Shown piece by piece: positions 4,918 through 6,026 of a stretch of 6,026 nucleotides of DNA; the stretch's first letter is position 1, and each line of letters starts with the position of its first letter. Made by a program: the position numbers and the translations under genes. The notes beneath the pieces were generated by a model. It did no database searches. It was not told where the DNA came from and was given only the letters and a program-made list of their open reading frames with translations. The stretch comes from an uncultured Actinomyces sp. (GTDB lineage Bacteria; Actinomycetota; Actinomycetes; Actinomycetales; Actinomycetaceae), in NCBI GenBank assembly GCA_945949035.1, contig CAMFDH010000088.1:1-6026 (forward strand), read 5' to 3'.

Positions 4918-5931
4918 ATGTCGCTTTCGAAGCGCTTTGCCCTGCCGGCCCTGGCCGTAACCGCAACAGCAACCCTGGCTCTCACCGGCTGTACGGCAGG
5001 GACCCCAGAGGCGGATCCGAGTTCGCAGAGCTCAGCTACCGCGCCTTCTTCTAACGACTGCGCCTATCCCCTCACCGTCACCGACATGGCGGGAAATGAC
5101 GTCATTGTCGAAAGTGCTGACAGCGTTGTCGTCACCGACAACCGCGCCTTTGGGATCCTCAGCAGCTGGGGAATCACGCCGAGTGCCGCCCCCCGCACCA
5201 TCATGTCCCCGAACAACCCCTGGACAGCGAATGAAGAAATCCTTGACACCGGGAGTCATGCAGAACCCAACTTTGACCAGGTCATCGTGGCGGACCCGAC
5301 CCTCATCATCAACGGTTACCGCTACAACGACCATGCCGACAAGATGAAGCAGGCCGCTCCGGAAGCGGCGTTCATCGATATGACGAACACCGAACTCACC
5401 CCGGTTGAGTACGCCACCGCCCAGGTCGAACTTCTCGGCCAGCTCTTCTGCCAAGAGGACGAGGCCACCGCCCTCATTGAGCAGTTTGATGAGGCCGTAG
5501 CCGCGGGTCGCGACGCTTATGACCCGACCATGACTGTCATGGGCCTGGTTACCAACGCCAACGAGATCCGCTATTCCAACCCCAACGATGGGCGCGGCGC
5601 TTCAGTCTTCTTCGAACTCCTCGAACTCACCCCGGCTCTCGATACGGCTGGAACAACCAACCACCAGGGTGACGACATCTCTATCGAAGCTATCGCGCAG
5701 GCAAACCCGGACTTCCTCATTGTCTTGGACCGTGATGCTGCTGTTTCCACGGGTGGTGAGAGCACCCCGGCGCTGGAGCTGATCAACGGATCAACCGCGC
5801 TCTCTACCGTACCGGCCGTCGAAAACCAGGCCATCTACATCCTTCCCGCCGACTTCTACCTCACGGAAGATATGCCGTCATACATCGAGGTCCTCAAGGG
5901 ACTGACAGCAGCGTTCCAGGCTCAGAAGTAG
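4918..5931 (+). CDS. Iron-siderophore ABC transporter substrate-binding lipoprotein (FecB/CeuE-like)
   Basis: A 337-residue lipoprotein. Seen: a signal peptide with K5-R6, a hydrophobic core (7-21) and lipobox LTGC (22-25), so Cys25 would be lipidated and the protein tethered outside the membrane. A Ser/Thr/Ala/Pro-rich linker (26-46) follows. The fold starts at YPLTVTDMAGNDV (50-62), as in periplasmic-binding fold proteins of the iron-siderophore group. EPNFDQVIVADPTLII (116-131) is a typical class III binding-protein segment, and a long helix region (about 180-203) probably joins the two lobes. The later EIRYSNPNDGRGASVFFELL region (216-235) resembles the ligand-binding stretch of catecholate binders such as CeuE and YclQ. 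C48 and C178 could form a disulfide. It captures a ferric siderophore, possibly a catecholate, for an ABC importer. Control by the upstream iron box is expected. Ligand type is inferred; haem or cobalamin binding is less likely. Confidence 0.88.
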   Translation: MSLSKRFALPALAVTATATLALTGCTAGTPEADPSSQSSATAPSSNDCAYPLTVTDMAGNDVIVESADSVVVTDNRAFGILSSWGITPSAAPRTIMSPNNPWTANEEILDTGSHAEPNFDQVIVADPTLIINGYRYNDHADKMKQAAPEAAFIDMTNTELTPVEYATAQVELLGQLFCQEDEATALIEQFDEAVAAGRDAYDPTMTVMGLVTNANEIRYSNPNDGRGASVFFELLELTPALDTAGTTNHQGDDISIEAIAQANPDFLIVLDRDAAVSTGGESTPALELINGSTALSTVPAVENQAIYILPADFYLTEDMPSYIEVLKGLTAAFQAQK

Positions 5932-5961
5932 CCGTCCCAAGCTCACTTCGGACCGGAAACC

Positions 5962-6026
5962 ATGACGAGCACTCTGATACGGCGCCACGTGACAGCCACG
6001 CCCGGGCGGGCTTCTGTTTCGCGCGT
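5962..6026 (+). CDS. Start of a downstream gene, probably siderophore ABC permease (cut by window edge)
   Basis: An open frame begins at ATG 5962 and runs for 21 codons to the window edge without a stop. GGACCGGA lies a few bases upstream as a possible ribosome site. The visible residues are Arg/Thr-rich (MTSTLIRRHVTATPGRASVSR) with no membrane segment yet, as expected for the cytoplasmic N-terminus of a FecCD-type permease. It is 30 bp downstream of the binding-protein gene on the same strand with no strong terminator between, so an operon is likely. The identity rests on context, not on motifs. Confidence 0.5.
   Translation, partial: MTSTLIRRHVTATPGRASVSR

Overview
The window reads as chromosomal DNA of a fairly high-GC Gram-positive actinomycete. 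The signs are third-position G/C-rich codons, a DtxR/IdeR-type iron box, several genes that appear to be leaderless, and a lipobox-bearing iron-siderophore binding protein. The genus cannot be fixed from the sequence. I see no mobile element, CRISPR array, tRNA or rRNA, and no gene-free stretch over 300 bp. The longest gap is the 210 bp between the pyridoxal kinase and the lipoprotein gene.

Left part, minus strand, read right to left: a galactokinase-family GHMP sugar kinase (2482-3762), a small single-domain (p)ppGpp synthetase (1638-2405), a CoA-type Nudix hydrolase (861-1562), and an FMO-like FAD/NAD(P) oxidoreductase (864 to beyond position 1). The last two overlap by four bases (ATGA) and are probably translationally coupled. 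The first three are separated by about 75 bp gaps containing hairpins, so they may be separate transcripts. The oxidoreductase was recovered by translating the minus strand from 864 to the edge. It stays open for all 288 codons and has no stop inside the window.

Centre: galactokinase and a PdxY-type pyridoxal kinase (3856-4707, plus strand) diverge from a 93 bp region. Both start codons are preceded by nearly the same sequence, AACATTG(A/G)C(A/C)CC followed by ATGA, with a -10-like hexamer 7 bases before each ATG. This suggests paired leaderless promoters. A TGAACAC-N11-GTGTTCA inverted repeat between them is a candidate operator. The pyridoxal kinase ends at a 16 bp hairpin terminator.

Right part, plus strand: an iron-regulated siderophore uptake operon begins. 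A promoter is overlapped at its predicted transcription start by a DtxR/IdeR-like box. A leader with a good Shine-Dalgarno follows, then the substrate-binding lipoprotein (4918-5931) and the first codons of another gene (5962 onward), probably the membrane permease.

The genes fall into housekeeping roles: sugar phosphorylation, B6 salvage, alarmone synthesis, nucleotide/CoA clean-up, redox and iron import. I do not see a clear novel system. The most interesting items are the matched divergent leaderless promoters, the variant galactokinase signature and the iron-box promoter.
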